From NCBI RefSeq assembly GCF_019973615.1, contig NZ_AP024238.1, forward strand, positions 248,001 to 312,000: 64,000 nt of DNA, read 5' to 3'. This stretch comes from Rhodoferax lithotrophicus. GTDB lineage: Bacteria > Pseudomonadota > Gammaproteobacteria > Burkholderiales > Burkholderiaceae_C. The position numbers were made by a program, and so were the translations under genes. Shown here one piece after another: positions 62,002 to 64,000 of the stretch (the stretch's first letter is position 1; each line of letters begins with the position of its first letter). The notes beneath the pieces were generated by a model that ran no database searches, was not told where the DNA came from, and saw nothing but the letters and a program-made list of their open reading frames with translations.

Positions 62002-62556
62002 CTAGTCAGGCTGCTTGAGCTTGGCGCGCAAGCGGGCCCAGCGTTGCTGAGTGCGGTGCTTCATGGCACGGCTAAATCGCCAGGGCCAAGAGGCCCGCAC
62101 CTGCGTCAGCAAGGCTTCTTTCCAGGTCACCCAGCGGGTGTAGAGCCGCGCAAACCAGGCCAGCTGCATCAGGGTTTCATGCGTCAGGCGGAACAAGCGG
62201 GCCACGATGGCCGTGCCCACCACTTTGGCCGTCAGAATGACCAGCGTGCCGCCGAGCAGCTTGCCCTGCCCGATCAGCCACAGCGCCAGCAGCTTGACCG
62301 GCAACAGCATCAGCGTGGGCAACAGGAATATCGCCAGCGCGCCGTAGGGCGGCAAGGCCTGAATGCGGCTTTCCAGCCAGCGTAGCCCCGGCAACTGGCC
62401 GACCCAGGCCAGCGCCCGTTGTAATGGCTCCCAGCCCCATTCCTCAAACAGGATGACCAGCGCCAGCAGCCAGCCGAACAGGCTTTTCAGCAGGCGAAAG
62501 GGTAGGCGGGCCAGCGTGTGCAGCAAACTGTTGGATTCAGTGGGGGGTGGTTTCAT
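62002..62556 (-). CDS. Small integral membrane protein of unknown function
   Basis: The 184-residue protein has three likely membrane segments (about 25-40, 70-95 and 100-118) and a strongly basic C-terminus (FSRAMKHRTQQRWARLRAKLKQ). I do not recognise a characterised family; it resembles uncharacterised proteobacterial membrane proteins with a VILFEEWGWEPLQRALAW motif. It is on the same strand as the J-domain gene, with a repeat copy between them. No function is proposed. Confidence 0.7.
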   Translation of the reverse strand: MKPPPTESNSLLHTLARLPFRLLKSLFGWLLALVILFEEWGWEPLQRALAWVGQLPGLRWLESRIQALPPYGALAIFLLPTLMLLPVKLLALWLIGQGKLLGGTLVILTAKVVGTAIVARLFRLTHETLMQLAWFARLYTRWVTWKEALLTQVRASWPWRFSRAMKHRTQQRWARLRAKLKQPD

Positions 62557-62589
62557 GGCTTGGGTTTATGGACTAAATTGGCTTGAAGC

Positions 62590-62636
62590 CTTGATAGGAT
62601 ATGTGCAAGAAGCTATTAAAGTTGTAGTAGATATCA
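62590..62636 (+). repeat. Palindromic intergenic repeat, very degenerate copy
   Basis: Only the AAGAAGCTATTAAAGTTGTA portion resembles the family's right flank. Confidence 0.4.
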
Positions 62637-62708
62637 TTGCAGCCGGGCTCATCAGCAGGGCGTTTTTGGCGAGCCAGGTGTTGGCGAACAGTTCTTGAGT
62701 CATATGGC

Positions 62709-63887
62709 TTATTGTGGGGGATTCGGCTGTTCTGCCAGTTCTCGGCACAGGTCAAAAAGTGGTGTGGCGATGATGTCGTGTCCCAGCGGGAAGGTTTCCT
62801 GGCCGGGGTAGACCACAAGTTTTCTCACCGGCAACAAGTCGTCGCAGGCGGCATGAAAACCGCGTTCGACCTTTGGAGTCAGGCTGCGCTTGATCTCAAT
62901 GGCCCAGATGTCACCACCTGGCCAGACCAGCAGCAGATCGATCTCGGCGCCGCCACTGGTGCGGTAAAAATAGCCTTGCACGTTGGCGGGGGCGCATTGC
63001 AGCAGGTTTTCAATGCAGAAGCCTTCCCAGCTGGCTCCCAGCACCATGTGGGACAGCAGGGTTTCTTTGGTCTCGATGTCCAGCAGGGCGTGTAGCAACC
63101 CGCTGTCGCGTACATAAACCTTGGGAGTCTTCACCAGACGTTTGCCGATGTTGGCGTGCCACGGTGGCAGGCGGCGCACCAGCAGCAGGTCGCACAGCAG
63201 ATCAACATAGCTTTGTGCGGTTTTCACATCGACACCGATGTTGCGCGCCAATTGGGTCACATTGAGCATGCCGCTTTGGTGATGTGCCAACATGGTCCAG
63301 AAACGGCGCAGGGTGTCGGCTGCGATGCGCGGGCCAAACTGCGGGATATCGCGCTCCAGGTAGCTGCGGATGAAGTTCTGCCACCAGCGCAGGCTGCGTG
63401 TATCGCTGGGTGCGGTCAGGCTCTCGGGGAAGCCGCCGCGCAGCCACAAGGTATCCCGTTGTGTCGGGCCGGTTTCCAGCAGGTTGAGGGGTCCGAGCTC
63501 CAGGTAAGCAATGCGCCCGGCCAGGGTTTCGCCGGATTGCTGGAGCATGTCCAGCGCGGCAGAACCCAGCAACAGGTAGTTGCCCACACGCCGACCATTG
63601 CGTCGGGCCTGGTCGATCAGGCCCCGCAGCACCGGAAACAACGCGGGTGTGCGGTGCACTTCGTCCAGGATGACCAGTTTGTCCAGGTGGTCGGCCAGGT
63701 ACAACTCGGGCTGCGCCAGCTTGGCCCGGTCACGTTCGGATTCGAGGTCAAGGTAGATGCTGGGGATGGCCTTGGCGGCTTCCAGTGCCAGCGTGGTTTT
63801 ACCGGATTGCCGTGGCCCGAGCAGAGCTACAGCGGATGAGTGCTGGAGTTCTTCAGCCAGCTGCGGTAGAAGGTTGCGTGTAAACAT
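62709..63887 (-). CDS. AAA (AAA_14) ATPase with DUF4143 domain
   Basis: The 392-residue protein has an N-terminal AAA_14 ATPase with Walker A GPRQSGKTTLA and Walker B VILDEVHR, then a winged-helix region (MLNVTQLARNIGVDVKTAQSYVDLL), and a DUF4143 domain with a restriction-endonuclease-like core GGAEIDLLLVW...IWAIEIKRSLTP (Glu, Asp and ExK positions kept). Such proteins are common, scattered and poorly understood; some are linked to mobile or defence regions. ATG 63887 lies inside an inverted repeat, which may bear on its control. Confidence 0.88.
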   Translation of the reverse strand: MFTRNLLPQLAEELQHSSAVALLGPRQSGKTTLALEAAKAIPSIYLDLESERDRAKLAQPELYLADHLDKLVILDEVHRTPALFPVLRGLIDQARRNGRRVGNYLLLGSAALDMLQQSGETLAGRIAYLELGPLNLLETGPTQRDTLWLRGGFPESLTAPSDTRSLRWWQNFIRSYLERDIPQFGPRIAADTLRRFWTMLAHHQSGMLNVTQLARNIGVDVKTAQSYVDLLCDLLLVRRLPPWHANIGKRLVKTPKVYVRDSGLLHALLDIETKETLLSHMVLGASWEGFCIENLLQCAPANVQGYFYRTSGGAEIDLLLVWPGGDIWAIEIKRSLTPKVERGFHAACDDLLPVRKLVVYPGQETFPLGHDIIATPLFDLCRELAEQPNPPQ

Positions 63888-63927
63888 CCTTGTAATTATG
63901 GAGTTTCATTCCCTGATTTACAAGGAT
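63886..63927. repeat. Inverted repeat overlapping the ATPase start codon
   Basis: ATCCTTGTAA (63886-63895) and TTACAAGGAT (63918-63927) are perfect 10-bp arms with a 22-nt spacer. The first arm includes part of the start codon and the AAGGA ribosome site on the minus strand. It could be an operator or an mRNA hairpin hiding the translation start. Confidence 0.65.
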
Positions 63928-64000
63928 AAAGTTCTCTCTCAACACAAGGCAAACAGCTCTTGCAGCGGTTGGGCGACGCGCTGGGAACAGACTGGGTCAT

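Overview
The window looks like chromosome of a betaproteobacterium of the Comamonadaceae (Rhodoferax, Polaromonas or Albidiferax type). The grounds are the gene styles (PhaM with a lysine/alanine-rich tail, AmtB, a biosynthetic thiolase, a cydPABX bd oxidase), the moderately high GC, and about a dozen copies of a short palindromic intergenic repeat (TAGCGCTTG...CAAGCGCTAG...TAGCTAT) that I associate with this family. No rRNA, tRNA or CRISPR array was seen.

Layout. 1-6626 is the passenger-side end of a Tn21-subgroup Tn3-family transposon: the start of tnpA, tnpR, a probable res region, then a six-gene export operon (outer-membrane factor, cytochrome c'-like protein, ABC ATPase, FtsX/MacB-like permease, HlyD-type adaptor, TetR regulator). 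The canonical 38-bp terminal inverted repeat lies at 6589-6626, inside an M48 peptidase gene that is thereby cut short. 7.3-10 kb is a worn region with a LysR gene reduced to its two ends, yfcF-type GST, NIPSNAP and DUF1737 genes, and a UPF0175 antitoxin beside an internally deleted DUF3368 toxin. 10-15 kb holds a minus-strand SPFH / DUF4178 / DUF350 / membrane spermidine-synthase-like cluster with a ~320-bp inverted repeat between the first two. 15-20 kb has a thiolase, amtB, and a HisKA_2 kinase with an ANTAR response regulator. 20.8-38.3 kb is a signalling island: two chemoreceptors, three GGDEF-EAL proteins, a CHASE hybrid kinase and a periplasmic binding protein, interrupted by arginase and a complete IS30-family element. 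38.4-43 kb holds dtd, rodA, tldD and a DAHP synthase gene preceded by what reads as a classic attenuator: a 22-codon leader peptide rich in Phe/Tyr/Trp, then an intrinsic terminator.

43-58.5 kb is the most coherent locus and the best candidate for a new system: a copper acquisition module. It combines three DUF2946 proteins, two PCuAC-type chaperones (one without its metal ligands), an MbnP/MbnH pair, a Crp-family regulator, an OprC/NosA-like copper receptor with the CPNHM and HFM motifs, an Ig-repeat lipoprotein, a dedicated TonB-ExbB-ExbD set, and directly downstream the copper-free cytochrome bd oxidase cydPABX. I infer a route outer membrane -> MbnP/PCuAC -> cuproenzymes, with bd oxidase as the copper-independent respiratory fallback. 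The last 5.5 kb carries phaM, a FIST sensor, a J-domain protein, a small membrane protein and an AAA/DUF4143 ATPase.

Start codons were re-chosen by hand where a Shine-Dalgarno sequence or family N-terminus favoured a different start from the longest reading frame. All functions are read from sequence motifs without database searches.
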